Shown: positions 1 to 9,149 of the stretch, piece after piece | How the letters are laid out: every line of letters begins with the position of its first letter | Position numbering within the stretch: position 1 is the stretch's first letter | Assembly (NCBI RefSeq): GCF_001426645.1 | Contig: NZ_LMEX01000001.1 | Coordinates: forward strand, 1,006,755 to 1,070,754 | DNA: 64,000 nt | Source: Rhodanobacter sp. Root480 | GTDB taxonomy: Bacteria; Pseudomonadota; Gammaproteobacteria; Xanthomonadales; Rhodanobacteraceae | Direction of reading: 5' to 3' | Position numbers and translations under genes: made by a program | The notes under the pieces: model-generated | Database searches by the model: none | Seen by the model: only the letters and a program-made list of their open reading frames with translations | What the model was told of the DNA's origin: nothing

Positions 1-2
1 TC

Positions 3-2045
3 GAGGTCGACAAGGACGACGGCAGCATCGACGACGAAAGCTACGCCAGCCTGCCCAGCTCGTACGTGATCCAGCGCGCCGGCACGCTGCCGCACAAGAT
101 CGCGCTGACCTTCGACGATGGCCCGGACCCGGAGTGGACACCGCAGATCCTCGATATCCTCAAGGCCAAACACGTGCCGGCCACGTTCTTCATCATCGGC
201 GAGAACGCCGAGATGTCGCCAAAGCTGGTGCAGCGCGAAGTCGCCGAAGGCCACGATGTCGGCAACCACACCTTCACCCACCCCAACCTCGGCGAAAGCC
301 CCGCCCGCATCGTGTCGCTGGAGCTCAACGCCACCCAGCGGCTGTTCGAGGCGCTCACCGGGCACTCGATGCGCCTGTTCCGCGCGCCCTACTTCGGCGA
401 CGCCGAACCGACCACCGCCGACGAACTGGTGCCGATCCAGATCGCGCAGAAAATGGGCTACCTCTCGGTGGGCCTGCATGTGGATGCCGAAGACTGGCAG
501 CGCCCCGGCGTCGATGCGATCGTGAAGAACGTGGTCGCCGGCATCGAAACCACCAACGTCGACCGCAAGGGCCAGGTCGTGCTGCTGCACGATGGCGGCG
601 GCGAGCGCTCGCAAACCGTGGCCGCGCTGCCGCGCATCATCGACGGCCTGCGCGCGCAGGGTTATGAGTTCGTCACCGTCTCCGCACTGGCAGGGCTGAC
701 CCAGGCGCAGACCATGCCCGCCATCCAGCCCGGTTCGGTGTCGCAGTGGGCCGACCGCATGGTGTTCCTGGGGCTGGGGTTTTTCGGCCACTTCATCCGC
801 TGGCTGCTGACCACGGCGATCACGCTCGGTGTGGCGCGGCTGTTGATATTGGGCGGCCTGGCGCTGCTCAACCGCCGCCGCGAAAAGCGGCGCATCGTGC
901 CGGTGCTCGGCGCCGAGCCGCCGTTGGTGTCAGTGCTGATTCCGGCCTACAACGAGGAAAAGGTGATCGCCAGCTCGATCCGGCAGATCCTCCGCAGCCA
1001 CTACACCAACCTCGAAGTGATCGTGGTCGACGACGGCTCGATCGACGCCACCTCCACCGTGGTACGCCAGCACTACGCCGACGAGCCGCGCGTGCGCCTG
1101 ATCACCATCCCCAACGGCGGCAAGGCGCACGCCGTCAACACCGCATTGCGCGAATCCCGCGGCACCGTGGTGGTGGCGCTGGACGCGGACACCCAGTTCG
1201 AGCCGGACACCATCCCGCACCTGGTGCGCTGGTTCGCCGACCCGAAGGTCGGGGCCGTGGCCGGCAACGCCAAAGTCGGCAACCGGATCAACCTGATCAC
1301 CTTGTGGCAGGCGCTGGAGTACATCACCGCGCAGAACCTGGAACGCCGCGCGCTGGCCGCGCTGGGCGCGATCACCGTGGTGCCCGGCGCCGTCGGCGCA
1401 TGGCGTCGCGAAGCACTGGAACAACTCGGTGGCTTCCCCGCCGACACCCTGGCCGAGGATCAGGACCTGACCATCGCGGTGCAGAAAGCCGGCTACACCA
1501 CCTTGTTCGATGCCGACGCCATCGCCTGGACCGAAGCGCCCGACACCGCACGCGGCCTCGCGCGCCAGCGCTTCCGCTGGTCGTACGGCACGCTGCAATG
1601 CCTGTGGAAACACCGCGACGCCACCTTCAACCCGCGCCACGGATCACTGGGCACGGTGGCACTGCCGCAGGTGTGGCTGTTCCAGATCCTGTTCTCGGTG
1701 GTCTCGCCACTGGTCGACCTGGTGCTGGTCTGGCAGATCGTGGCCACCACACTGGATTACCTGCAGCACCGCGGCCAGTTCGACGACACCAACCTGATCC
1801 GCATGCTGGTGTTCTACGCCGCCTTCATGGCCGTCGACCTCGCCGCCTCGGCCCTCGCCTTCGCGATGGAGAAGAAGGAAAAATGGAGCCTGCTGTGGTG
1901 GCTGGTACTGCAACGTTTCGGCTACCGCCAGCTGATGTATTACGTGGTGGTGCGCTCCGTCTGGACGGCCATCAAGGGCCCGTCGGTGGGCTGGGGCAAG
2001 CAGGAGCGCAAGGCCACGGTGAATGCCGGAGCACAAAGCCCGTAG
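3..2045 (+). CDS. bifunctional polysaccharide deacetylase / family 2 glycosyltransferase, 5' truncated by window edge
   Basis: The frame is open from base 3, so the true start lies upstream; the GTG at 66 is internal. The visible 680 residues contain a NodB-type deacetylase domain (LTFDDGPDP near base 107, GNHTFTHPN near 262), a membrane helix (about 770-880), then a family 2 glycosyltransferase with PAYNEEK, VVDDGS, DADTQ, EDQD and QRFRW motifs in the order of processive synthases such as PgaC, NodC and hyaluronan synthase. Several membrane helices close the protein. Related fusions often carry a GH18-like domain at the N-terminus, which may lie outside the window. Expected role (family knowledge): polymerise and N-deacetylate an exported amino-sugar polysaccharide at the inner membrane. 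The substrate is not shown by the sequence. Confidence 0.9.
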   Translation, partial: EVDKDDGSIDDESYASLPSSYVIQRAGTLPHKIALTFDDGPDPEWTPQILDILKAKHVPATFFIIGENAEMSPKLVQREVAEGHDVGNHTFTHPNLGESPARIVSLELNATQRLFEALTGHSMRLFRAPYFGDAEPTTADELVPIQIAQKMGYLSVGLHVDAEDWQRPGVDAIVKNVVAGIETTNVDRKGQVVLLHDGGGERSQTVAALPRIIDGLRAQGYEFVTVSALAGLTQAQTMPAIQPGSVSQWADRMVFLGLGFFGHFIRWLLTTAITLGVARLLILGGLALLNRRREKRRIVPVLGAEPPLVSVLIPAYNEEKVIASSIRQILRSHYTNLEVIVVDDGSIDATSTVVRQHYADEPRVRLITIPNGGKAHAVNTALRESRGTVVVALDADTQFEPDTIPHLVRWFADPKVGAVAGNAKVGNRINLITLWQALEYITAQNLERRALAALGAITVVPGAVGAWRREALEQLGGFPADTLAEDQDLTIAVQKAGYTTLFDADAIAWTEAPDTARGLARQRFRWSYGTLQCLWKHRDATFNPRHGSLGTVALPQVWLFQILFSVVSPLVDLVLVWQIVATTLDYLQHRGQFDDTNLIRMLVFYAAFMAVDLAASALAFAMEKKEKWSLLWWLVLQRFGYRQLMYYVVVRSVWTAIKGPSVGWGKQERKATVNAGAQSP

Positions 2046-2065
2046 GAGCGCACCCTGTGCGCGAT
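2042..2065. repeat. REP-like palindromic unit
   Basis: GTAGGAGCGCACCCTGTGCG contains the perfect arms GCGCAC and GTGCGC around a 3-base loop (2048-2062) and overlaps the stop codon of the preceding gene. Short GTAGGAGCG-headed palindromes are widespread between genes in Xanthomonadales and pseudomonads (family knowledge). Only this one copy was recognised in the window, so repeat status is inferred from its form. Confidence 0.45.
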
Positions 2066-2126
2066 AGCCTTGCGCGAGTGCCGGGTATTGCAGAAACAAA
2101 AGCCAACACACCACGGCCCTGCAGGC

Positions 2127-2594
2127 TCAACCGCGCACCCGCATCGTCAGCCCCTTCAGGAAATTGCGCAGCAACTGGTCGCCGCACAGCTTGAAGTTCT
2201 TGTGGTCGCTCTGGCGGAACAGTGCGCTCAGCTCGGGCTTGGACACCGGCATGCCGGCGCTCTCCAGAATCTGGTGCATGTCCACGTCCTTCAGCTCGAA
2301 GGCGACGCGCAGTTTTTTCAGCACCACGTTGTTGGTGACGCGCTTCTCCGGCGGCCGCGGCGGCTGGCTTTCGTCGCGGCCGCGGCGTTGCACGACCAGA
2401 CCGTCCAGGAACAGCACGAGTACCTGGTTGCTGCATTCCTCGTAGCCGGGCTCGCCTTCCTTCTTCAGGTACGCCTGCACCTGCTCCCGCTCCAGTTCCA
2501 CCGTCGGGTCGGCCAGGTTCACGAGTTGCGCCACTTTCGCGTCGCTGAGATCGAGCATGTAGCGGATGGCGCGCAGTACATCGTTGTTGATCAT
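2127..2594 (-). CDS. DUF1456 family protein (YehS-like)
   Basis: A 155-residue protein made of two similar DUF1456 halves. Each half has the pattern NNDVLRAIRYMLDLSD (first) and NNVVLKKLRVAFELKDVD (second), followed by a segment ending in FLxGL. Length and arrangement match E. coli YehS. The biochemical function of the family is unknown. It is soluble with no signal peptide and stands alone between plus-strand genes. The ATG start is preceded by a purine-rich stretch and begins at the conserved MxNNDVLRxIRY, which fixes the start well. Confidence 0.85.
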   Translation of the reverse strand: MINNDVLRAIRYMLDLSDAKVAQLVNLADPTVELEREQVQAYLKKEGEPGYEECSNQVLVLFLDGLVVQRRGRDESQPPRPPEKRVTNNVVLKKLRVAFELKDVDMHQILESAGMPVSKPELSALFRQSDHKNFKLCGDQLLRNFLKGLTMRVRG

Positions 2595-2784
2595 GGGATC
2601 GCCGGGGTTTGCGGGGACGCCATGCTACCGCGACCGGGCTCGGCATGGGCCTGCCGCCGACCATTCGGCCGCCCAAAAGGATCACCGATGCACCTCATTC
2701 CATGCACACACGAAGCGGCGAATGCACGATGATCGGTGGAATGCCGGCGGCGGTTTGCCCGGCCCCACCCCTGGAATACTCCTG

Positions 2785-3639
2785 ATGAAACTCGTGCGTT
2801 ATGGCAACCCCGGTCACGAAAAGCCCGGCATGCTGGATACCGAAGGCCGCCTGCGCGACCTTTCCGCCGCCGTGACGGATATCGATGCCGCCGTATTGAG
2901 CCGCCACGGCCTGCGCCAGCTGGGCGCGCTGGATCCCGAGCGATTGCCGCTGGTCGAGGGTTCACCCCGCTACGGCACGCCGGTGGCGCAAGTGGGCAAG
3001 ATGATCTGCGTGGGCCTGAACTACGCCGACCATGCGGCCGAAAGCGGTGCCAAGGTGCCCGAGCAGCCGGTGCTTTTCATGAAGGCCACCAGTGCCATCA
3101 TCGGCCCCAACGACGATGTGATCCTTCCGCGCGGCTCGGTAAAGGCCGACTGGGAAGTGGAGCTGGGCATCGTGATCGGCGACGTGGCCCGCGACGTATC
3201 CGTCGACGATGCGCTGAACCACGTGGCTGGCTACACGGTGGTCAACGACCTCTCCGAACGCGAGTTCCAGCTGGAGCATGGCGGCCAGTGGGTGAAGGGC
3301 AAGAGCTGCGACACCTTCGGCCCGATCGGCCCCTGGCTGGTCACCGCCGACGAAGTGGCGGACCCGCAGAACCTGGCGCTGTGGCTGGAGGTCAACGGCC
3401 ACCGCTACCAGGACGCCAGCACGCGCACGATGGTGTTCGGCGTGGCGCATCTGGTGAGCTACATCAGCCGCTACATGACGCTGCTGCCCGGCGACGTGAT
3501 CAGCTCGGGCACCCCGGCCGGCGTGGGTCTTGGCCTGAAGCCGCCCACCTACCTGCGCGCCGGCGACGTGATCGAGCTGGGCGTGGAAGGCCTGGGGCAA
3601 CAACGCCAGCAGGTGCTGGCTCATCCCGCCGACCGTTGA
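2785..3639 (+). CDS. fumarylacetoacetate hydrolase family protein
   Basis: 284 residues beginning MKLVRYG, the usual opening of the short FAH-family enzymes (ureidoglycolate lyase, 2-keto-3-deoxy-acid hydratases, acylpyruvases). Metal ligands of the family are visible: E124 and E126 in DWEVELG and D155 in VVNDLSERE. The SSGTPAGVGLG loop lies near the C-terminus. An open frame extends upstream to 2566, but nothing there resembles the family, so the internal ATG is preferred. The enzyme probably cleaves or hydrates a 2-keto acid in the cytoplasm, with Mg or Mn. The substrate cannot be assigned; similar proteins near IlvD or L-fucose/L-rhamnose genes act on sugar acids, but no such operon surrounds this copy. 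Confidence 0.88.
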   Translation: MKLVRYGNPGHEKPGMLDTEGRLRDLSAAVTDIDAAVLSRHGLRQLGALDPERLPLVEGSPRYGTPVAQVGKMICVGLNYADHAAESGAKVPEQPVLFMKATSAIIGPNDDVILPRGSVKADWEVELGIVIGDVARDVSVDDALNHVAGYTVVNDLSEREFQLEHGGQWVKGKSCDTFGPIGPWLVTADEVADPQNLALWLEVNGHRYQDASTRTMVFGVAHLVSYISRYMTLLPGDVISSGTPAGVGLGLKPPTYLRAGDVIELGVEGLGQQRQQVLAHPADR

Positions 3640-3684
3640 AACACACCTCCCCGCTTTCCGTGGCGACGGACACCGGGTTGACGA

Positions 3685-4539
3685 TCACTTCGGCGCCGAC
3701 GCGTCGTCCACCACGGGTGCGACGTCCAGCGCCATGCTTTGCGGCGCATTCCAGCCCAACGCGTTGTAGACGTAATAGCGCGCGATACCCGCGTACTCGT
3801 GCAGCGCCAGGTTCGTCAGCACCAGGTTGCTGGCGCTGGGCCACAGGCTGAAGGTGGCGGCGAGGTAATCGGCGCGGACCGGGGTTGGATGGATGCCGAA
3901 ATGCGCGAAGTACAGCAAACCGCGCTGCAGGTGGAAGCCCGACGTCACCAGCCAGATGCGTTGCGCACCGATCGCCTGCAACAACGGTCGGCTGAATTGC
4001 GCGTTCTGCCAGGTGTTGCGGCTGCGCGATTCTAGCTTCAGATCCGCCACCGGCACGCCGAGTCGTTGCAGCACCGCGCCGTAGGTCACCGCCAGCGGCG
4101 TACCCAGCAGCGAAGGGTCGCCGCCGGTCACCAGCACGGTGCAGCGCCGCGCCGCGCTGGTGCAATCGCGATACATCGTGGCGGCCTGCACGATGCGGCC
4201 ATAAGCGGCGAAACCGGGCTCCACCGGTTCGTCCGGAACCGGCACCGCGCCCGAGGTCAACAGCACGATCGCATTGTCGGACGCCCATGCCGGTGCCGGT
4301 CGCACCACGTACGGCGCCTGCAATCGCTGCAGCAGGAGCATCGGCAACAAACCGCTTCCGGCCAGCAGAAACAGGATTAGCGCCAGCGCGAATACCACGC
4401 GGCTGCAGCCACGCCAGCGGACCCAACGCAAGACGCAGGCAAGCACCAGCGCAACGGCAAGAGCAGTGAAGATCATGGCGACCAGCAGCAATCCATCAGC
4501 GTCCGATTGTAGGGAAGCCGCGCGCGCACGGCGATCCAT
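3685..4539 (-). CDS. YdcF/ElyC/SanA family (DUF218) membrane protein
   Basis: 284 residues with two N-terminal membrane helices (about residues 20-37 and 48-68) followed by a DUF218 domain: AIVLLTSGAV, the acidic/basic VTGGDPSLLG segment, ESRSRNTWQNA and LVTSGFHLQRG. The E-S-x(4)-T-W-x-N-A and T-x-x-x-H patterns are family hallmarks. E. coli ElyC and SanA act in envelope integrity under stress; this one may have a similar periplasmic role (inference). A shorter start at 4476 (MIFTALAV) would trim 21 residues; neither start has a strong ribosome site. Convergent with the FAH gene, 45 bases apart. Confidence 0.8.
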   Translation of the reverse strand: MDRRARAASLQSDADGLLLVAMIFTALAVALVLACVLRWVRWRGCSRVVFALALILFLLAGSGLLPMLLLQRLQAPYVVRPAPAWASDNAIVLLTSGAVPVPDEPVEPGFAAYGRIVQAATMYRDCTSAARRCTVLVTGGDPSLLGTPLAVTYGAVLQRLGVPVADLKLESRSRNTWQNAQFSRPLLQAIGAQRIWLVTSGFHLQRGLLYFAHFGIHPTPVRADYLAATFSLWPSASNLVLTNLALHEYAGIARYYVYNALGWNAPQSMALDVAPVVDDASAPK

Positions 4540-4589
4540 CGCCCGCCGCTACGACCCATGACGCGAAATGCATCCGCGACAATAGACAG

Positions 4590-5186
4590 ATGAGCGAAGC
4601 CCTTCACGCCCTCACCGAGCGCTGCCGCCACAGCGAGGAGATCAGGAAAAGCCGCTTCCTGGCCCAGGCCGCGCCCGTGGCCACGGCGGTGCAGGCACTG
4701 GATTTCCTGCGCGAGGCGAGCGATCCGGTCGCCACGCACAACTGCTGGGCCTACCGGATCGGGCAGGAATACCGCTTCAACGATGACGGCGAACCCGGCG
4801 GCACCGCTGGCCGGCCGATCCTGCAAGCCATCGAGGGCCAGGGCATCGACAACGTGGTGGTCGTGGTCACCCGCTGGTTCGGCGGCACCAAGCTGGGCGC
4901 GGGTGGCCTGGTGCGCGCCTACGGTGGCACGGCCGCCGAATGCCTGCGGCTGGCACCACGCCAACCCATCGTGGCGATGGCGCGGCTCGGGCTGCATTGC
5001 GACTTCGCCGAGCTGGCCCTGCTGAAGGCGCGCCTGAAGGAACTGCAGGCCGAAGTCGAACAGGAAACCTTCGGCGCGGACGGCGTGACCCTGCAACTGC
5101 GCCTACCGGACAGCCACGTCGCCGAAGCGCAGGCCCGCATCAACGACATCACTCGCGGCCGCAGCACGGCGAAGCGCCTTGATTAA
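4590..5186 (+). CDS. yigZ: IMPACT/YigZ family protein
   Basis: 198 residues. The N-terminal UPF0029/IMPACT domain shows KSRFLAQAAPV, the conserved NCWAYRIG, DDGEPGGTAGRPIL and VTRWFGGTKLGAGGLVRAYGG. The C-terminal DUF1949 domain has LHCDFAELALLKARL. Length is normal for YigZ (about 205). The role is unsettled: eukaryotic IMPACT regulates GCN2, and the bacterial form binds nucleic acid in structural studies. Monocistronic and divergent from the DUF218 gene, with 50 bases between the starts, so the two promoters must overlap. Confidence 0.92.
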   Translation: MSEALHALTERCRHSEEIRKSRFLAQAAPVATAVQALDFLREASDPVATHNCWAYRIGQEYRFNDDGEPGGTAGRPILQAIEGQGIDNVVVVVTRWFGGTKLGAGGLVRAYGGTAAECLRLAPRQPIVAMARLGLHCDFAELALLKARLKELQAEVEQETFGADGVTLQLRLPDSHVAEAQARINDITRGRSTAKRLD

Positions 5187-5210
5187 GACGGGCACTCCTG
5201 CTTTTACGAA

Positions 5211-5228
5211 TTCCCAATCCCCAATCCC
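5211..5228. repeat. short tandem CCCAATCC motif
   Basis: TTCCCAATCCCCAATCCC is a double copy of an 8-base unit in the gap between the IMPACT gene and the ABC exporter. Runs of this TTCCCAATCCCCAATCCC type are common between genes in Xanthomonadales genomes (general knowledge). No function is claimed. Confidence 0.35.
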
Positions 5229-5315
5229 GCCTCAACCAATTGAATCAACGCCCACACGCCCCACTTCAATGACGGCGTGCCCGGCACGCATCGCCTCCAG
5301 CCACTGCGAGATTCC

Positions 5316-7085
5316 ATGAGCGACGCCGCCGAAACGCCGAAACCCTCCCGCCGCATCGGCGCGCTGCGCGAGCTGTGGCCCTTCATCAAACCGCACAGGG
5401 CATTGGCGTTCGGCTGGCTGTTGTTCCTGGCGCTGTCGTCGGGCGCGTCGCTGGTATTGCCGATGGCGTTCCGCCACATCATCGACCAGGGTTTCGGCAA
5501 CTCCAGCCTGGCGGTGATCAACGAAACCTTCCTGGCCATGTTCGGCGTGGCACTGGTGCTGGCCTTCGCCACCGCCGCGCGCTATTTCTGCATCACCCTG
5601 CTCAGCGAGCGCGCACTGGCTTCGCTGCGCGATGCGCTGTACGCCCATGTGATCCGCCTGGACGTGAGCTTCTTCGAGAAAGCCCGCGTGGGCGAACTCA
5701 CCTCGCGCCTCAGCGCCGACACAGAGGTAGTGCAGGCGCTGGTCGGCTCGGGCGTGTCGGTGGCGCTGCGCAGCGCGGTGATGCTGGTGGGCGCCGCGGT
5801 GGCGATGGTGTGGACCGCGCCGTCGCTGGCCGGACTGACCGCGCTGGTGATTCCCGCGGTGATGCTGCCGATCCTGGTATTCGGTCGCCGCGTGCAGAAG
5901 CTGTCGCGCGCCAGCCAGGATCGCCTGGCCGACGCCGCCGCCATCGCCAACGAAACGCTGAATGCCTCCACGGCGGTGAAGGCGTACGCGCGCGAGACGA
6001 TCGAAAGTCACCGCTACTCCAGCGCCATCTTCCGCGCACTGGCCACCGCGCGCCGACGCATCGGCATGCGTGCGCTGCTGACGTTGTCGGTGATCGTGCT
6101 GGTATTCGGTGCCATCACCCTGGTGCTGTGGGCCGGTGCCCGCCACGTGCTGGCCGGCACGCTGGATGCCGGTGTGCTGGGCCAGTTCGTGCTGTACGCG
6201 ATCTTCGCGGCCGGCTCGGTGGCCGGCTTGTCGGAAGTGTGGGGCGACGTGCTGCGTGCCGCCGGCGCGATGGAACGCATCGGCGAGCTGCTGGCCGAGC
6301 GCCCCGGCGTCACCGCGCCCGAGCAGCCGCTGGCCCTGCCCAGCCCCATGCGCGGCACGCTGCAGTTCGACGACGTCACCTTCCACTACCCCACCCGGCC
6401 CAACGCCGCGGCGCTGGAAAATTTCACGCTGGACGTGCAGCCCGGCGAAACCGTGGCCCTGGTCGGTCCCTCGGGCGCCGGCAAGAGCACCGTGTTCGCC
6501 ATGCTGCTGCGCTTCTACGATCCGCAATCGGGCACGGTGAAGATCGACGGCATCGACCTGCGCGCGCTGGCCCTGCCCGACCTGCGCGGCGCCATTGCGC
6601 TGGTGCCGCAGGAAACCGTGATCTTCAGCGGCAGCGCCGCCGACAACATCCGTTTCGGTCGCCAGGATGCCGGCGATACGGAAGTCGTCGAAGCCGCCAG
6701 GGCGGCCGAAGCGCATGAGTTCATCAGCGCGCTGGACAATGGCTACGACGCCGAGATGGGCGAGCGCGGCGTACGCCTCTCCGGCGGCCAGCGCCAGCGC
6801 GTGGCCATCGCCCGCGCGATCCTGCGCGACGCGCCGCTGCTGTTGCTGGACGAAGCCACCTCGGCGCTGGATGCGCAATCCGAAGCGGCGATCCAGCAGG
6901 CACTGGAGCGACTGGAAAAAGGCCGCACCACCCTTGTCATCGCCCATCGCCTGGCCACCGTGCAACGCGCCGATCGCATCGTGGTGATGGACGGCGGCCG
7001 CATCGTGGCGCAAGGCACGCACGAAAGCCTGCTGGCCGAAGGCGGTTTGTATGCGGAGCTGGCGCGGCTGCAATTTGTGGCATGA
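5316..7085 (+). CDS. ABC transporter, fused permease/ATPase (MsbA-related exporter)
   Basis: 589 residues: a six-helix type I exporter membrane domain (about residues 20-320) and a C-terminal ATPase. Walker A is GPSGAGKST (384-392), the signature LSGGQRQR starts at 488, Walker B LLLLDEATSALD has D512/E513, and the switch histidine is H544 in AHRLAT. Length and layout match the half-transporter family related to MsbA, which works as a homodimer in the inner membrane. Start chosen at MSDAAETP; an in-frame ATG at 5277 would add 13 uncharacteristic residues. Substrate unknown; lipid, peptide or drug export are all possible. No accessory protein gene is adjacent. Confidence 0.92.
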   Translation: MSDAAETPKPSRRIGALRELWPFIKPHRALAFGWLLFLALSSGASLVLPMAFRHIIDQGFGNSSLAVINETFLAMFGVALVLAFATAARYFCITLLSERALASLRDALYAHVIRLDVSFFEKARVGELTSRLSADTEVVQALVGSGVSVALRSAVMLVGAAVAMVWTAPSLAGLTALVIPAVMLPILVFGRRVQKLSRASQDRLADAAAIANETLNASTAVKAYARETIESHRYSSAIFRALATARRRIGMRALLTLSVIVLVFGAITLVLWAGARHVLAGTLDAGVLGQFVLYAIFAAGSVAGLSEVWGDVLRAAGAMERIGELLAERPGVTAPEQPLALPSPMRGTLQFDDVTFHYPTRPNAAALENFTLDVQPGETVALVGPSGAGKSTVFAMLLRFYDPQSGTVKIDGIDLRALALPDLRGAIALVPQETVIFSGSAADNIRFGRQDAGDTEVVEAARAAEAHEFISALDNGYDAEMGERGVRLSGGQRQRVAIARAILRDAPLLLLDEATSALDAQSEAAIQQALERLEKGRTTLVIAHRLATVQRADRIVVMDGGRIVAQGTHESLLAEGGLYAELARLQFVA

Positions 7086-7161
7086 GCCCGCGCAACCTGC
7101 CGACCGAAGCGTCACGCGGCGCGGCTGACGCCAGCCATTGATGTTGTCGCCGGGCCCGCCG

Positions 7162-7563
7162 TCACCGATCTTCCGCACGGTGGCAAACCGCCTCGACCTT
7201 GTTGCCTTCGGGATCCAGCAGGAACGCGCCGAAGTATGTCTCGTGGTAATGCGCACGGAGGCCCGGAGCGCCGCCGTCGTCTCCGCCGTGACGAAGGCCG
7301 GCCTCATGGAAGGCGCGCACCTGCGCGCGGCTGGCCGCCTTGAAACACCAGTGACGGCGAGGGTCGGCCGCAGCGTTTTCCGAGGCGTAGACCGCCAGAC
7401 AGGTGTGCGAGTCTTCGGCGGCACTGCAGCGGACACCGTACCCCAGCGCATCCTCGCGATCGTAGACCTTGGCGGCGTCCAGGGCGCCCATGATGGCGTC
7501 GTAGAACGGGCGACAACGCGCCAAATCCCTGACCGTGATGGAGACGTGGTCGAGCAAAAACAT
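7162..7563 (-). CDS. VOC family (glyoxalase-fold) protein
   Basis: 133 residues with two beta-alpha-beta-beta-beta modules. It begins LDHVSITVRDLARCRPFYDAIM and ends FLLDPEGNKVEAVCH. H6 and E125 (GNKVEAV) occupy two of the usual metal-ligand positions. It resembles the stand-alone VOC proteins annotated as glyoxalase/bleomycin resistance/extradiol dioxygenase family, whose substrates are mostly unknown. The start is set by GGGGG six bases upstream of ATG 7563; the frame stays open upstream but nothing there fits the family. Confidence 0.85.
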   Translation of the reverse strand: MFLLDHVSITVRDLARCRPFYDAIMGALDAAKVYDREDALGYGVRCSAAEDSHTCLAVYASENAAADPRRHWCFKAASRAQVRAFHEAGLRHGGDDGGAPGLRAHYHETYFGAFLLDPEGNKVEAVCHRAEDR

Positions 7564-7726
7564 GGTTGCCCCCGCTTGCGCTGAAGCGGTGCAGTGTGCC
7601 ACTCCCGCTCCACGCATCGCCAGTCGGCCTTCAGCCCGCCGCAGCCCTGCGGCCGGGAACGCGCAACGCGTTGGTGGAAGCAGCGTCGCGATATCCTCGT
7701 GCGCTGACCCATCACCCGCGACCGCC

Positions 7727-8284
7727 ATGTCCATCGTCCTCACCCCGTTCGCCCGCACCCGCCTGTTTCCGCGCGACCGCCGCCCCAGCGCCATCCAGGA
7801 TTGCAGCGCCGAGGCGTTCGAACGACACCTCACCAGCGAACCGCCACTGAAGGTGCTGGATGGCTACGCGCCGTTCTGCAAGCTGCACGTGCACCGCAAC
7901 TGGACCAGCACGCGCTGCACCGCCACGCCCATCACCGATGCGAACCGCCATCAGCTCCACTCGGCCTACGAGGCACGCAGCCGCGATGAATTGCCGGTTC
8001 TGGTGCGCTGGTTCGAAGGCATCGATCCACCCGTCGCCAACTACCTGCTGCCGATCCTTTACAGCCGCGAACAGCTGGCGAAGGAAGGCGCGCCCATCGA
8101 CGCCGACTGGGGCGTGGTCGGCTGCCTCTACACCGCCGAGCCGGAAGAGATTCCGATGGTGCCGATCACCATGCTGCGCAATGCGCTCGGCGTGGCCGAG
8201 GGCGGTTCCGGCGTACCGCTCGATCGCGAGGCGTATCGACGTGCGGTGGCGTTCTGGGATGCACACGCGAACTGGCGTGGGTGA
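7727..8284 (+). CDS. DUF3228 family protein
   Basis: 185 residues beginning MSIVLTPFARTRLFPR, the signature opening of DUF3228. It continues with GYAPFCKLHVHRNWTSTR and GCLYTAEPEEIPMVPITMLRNALG. Function unknown; soluble, with no signal or membrane segment. Divergent from the VOC gene with 163 bases between starts. No clear ribosome site precedes ATG 7727, but the N-terminal match fixes the start. Confidence 0.8.
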   Translation: MSIVLTPFARTRLFPRDRRPSAIQDCSAEAFERHLTSEPPLKVLDGYAPFCKLHVHRNWTSTRCTATPITDANRHQLHSAYEARSRDELPVLVRWFEGIDPPVANYLLPILYSREQLAKEGAPIDADWGVVGCLYTAEPEEIPMVPITMLRNALGVAEGGSGVPLDREAYRRAVAFWDAHANWRG

Positions 8285-8657
8285 ACGCCCGGACGTGGCG
8301 ACGGTTTTGGACGTATTTACTGCCCAAACCGTTCGCGTCGGGTATCCAATCGTGGGATACACCACGATTTCGCCATTGAGCTCATGCGTTGAACTATCTG
8401 TTCCCGATAACGTCGTAACGCGAAGTATCGATATTGTTTATGATGCGGGAGAGGGGAATTCCATTACAGTCGAAATCGGTGCAACGACCCATGAAGACTT
8501 GCACGGCCGCGTGCCGCACGTGTAACGCCAATTCACCCCCTCATCGCGGCTTGACCCCGGCTTTCATCCGCTGATGCATTAGAAAATTGAACTCAGGGTG
8601 TTTCAATTTGCATTCGCTAGATGCAGTTCCATGTCCATAGGAATCGGAGGATATACA
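8285..8657. other. AT-richer gap, no supported gene
   Basis: 373 bases clearly lower in G+C than the flanks. One plus frame stays open to 8525 as a continuation of an out-of-frame reading through the preceding gene (GYPIVGYTTISPLSS...), but it has no start, ribosome site or recognised family. The stretch is best read as non-coding or as decayed, recently acquired DNA. It may carry the promoter of the lipoprotein gene that follows. Confidence 0.5.
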
Positions 8658-9107
8658 GTGCTCAAGACCAAAATCGTTCTAGTACTCGCAGCAGTTTCCG
8701 TGACAGTTGGATGTTCGCCCAAATATCAGGTCAAGCTTGATTCGAAACCGCAAAGCGCCAGGGTCGTCTGCAATGGGGCCGATCAGGGCTATGCGCCAGT
8801 AACGTTGCCTTACAACACCGTCCCACACGAGACCTATGTCGATGCGAGCAACTGCAACGCCGTCTGGTCCAGCGGAGTCAAGGCAACCTACCCTGCAAAG
8901 GTGGAGGTCTCCTCCGGAGGCCAGGCCGAGTTCACGCTGGTGAGGCCGGAGGGTCCAGGTTCCGAGAAGGATGAGAAGTTCAATCGGAAAATCCAGGCGA
9001 TAAAAAGGGAAACCAAACGAACCCCGGGCATGGATCCGAAGCCCATGAAGGAACATCCACGCCCAATGATGTGTTCTTCGGTAGGCGGCCAGGAAACCTG
9101 TTTGTAA
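8658..9107 (+). CDS. small lipoprotein with PEGA-like repeat
   Basis: 149 residues from a GTG start, chosen because GGAGG lies seven bases upstream (8646-8650). The N-terminus LKTKIVLVLAAVSVTVGC is a signal peptide ending in a lipobox-like TVGC. The next segment, KPQSARVVCNGADQGYAPVTLPY, has the spacing of PEGA domains (surface beta-sandwich repeats), although it is a weak match. The C-terminal third is basic and proline-rich with several cysteines. Base composition is AT-richer than neighbours, so recent transfer is plausible. Likely an outer-membrane or periplasmic lipoprotein; function unknown. Confidence 0.7.
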   Translation: MLKTKIVLVLAAVSVTVGCSPKYQVKLDSKPQSARVVCNGADQGYAPVTLPYNTVPHETYVDASNCNAVWSSGVKATYPAKVEVSSGGQAEFTLVRPEGPGSEKDEKFNRKIQAIKRETKRTPGMDPKPMKEHPRPMMCSSVGGQETCL

Positions 9108-9149
9108 TCCGCCGCAGGTTGAATTTCGGCGGTGGACATATCGTTCACG

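Noticed and set aside
2566..2784. N-terminal extension of the FAH-family protein from base 2566
   Set aside because: The extra 73 residues do not fit the family, and the short start MKLVRYG is typical.
5232..7715. 827-codon minus-strand frame opposite the ABC exporter
   Set aside because: Antisense shadow; the exporter has all ATPase motifs.
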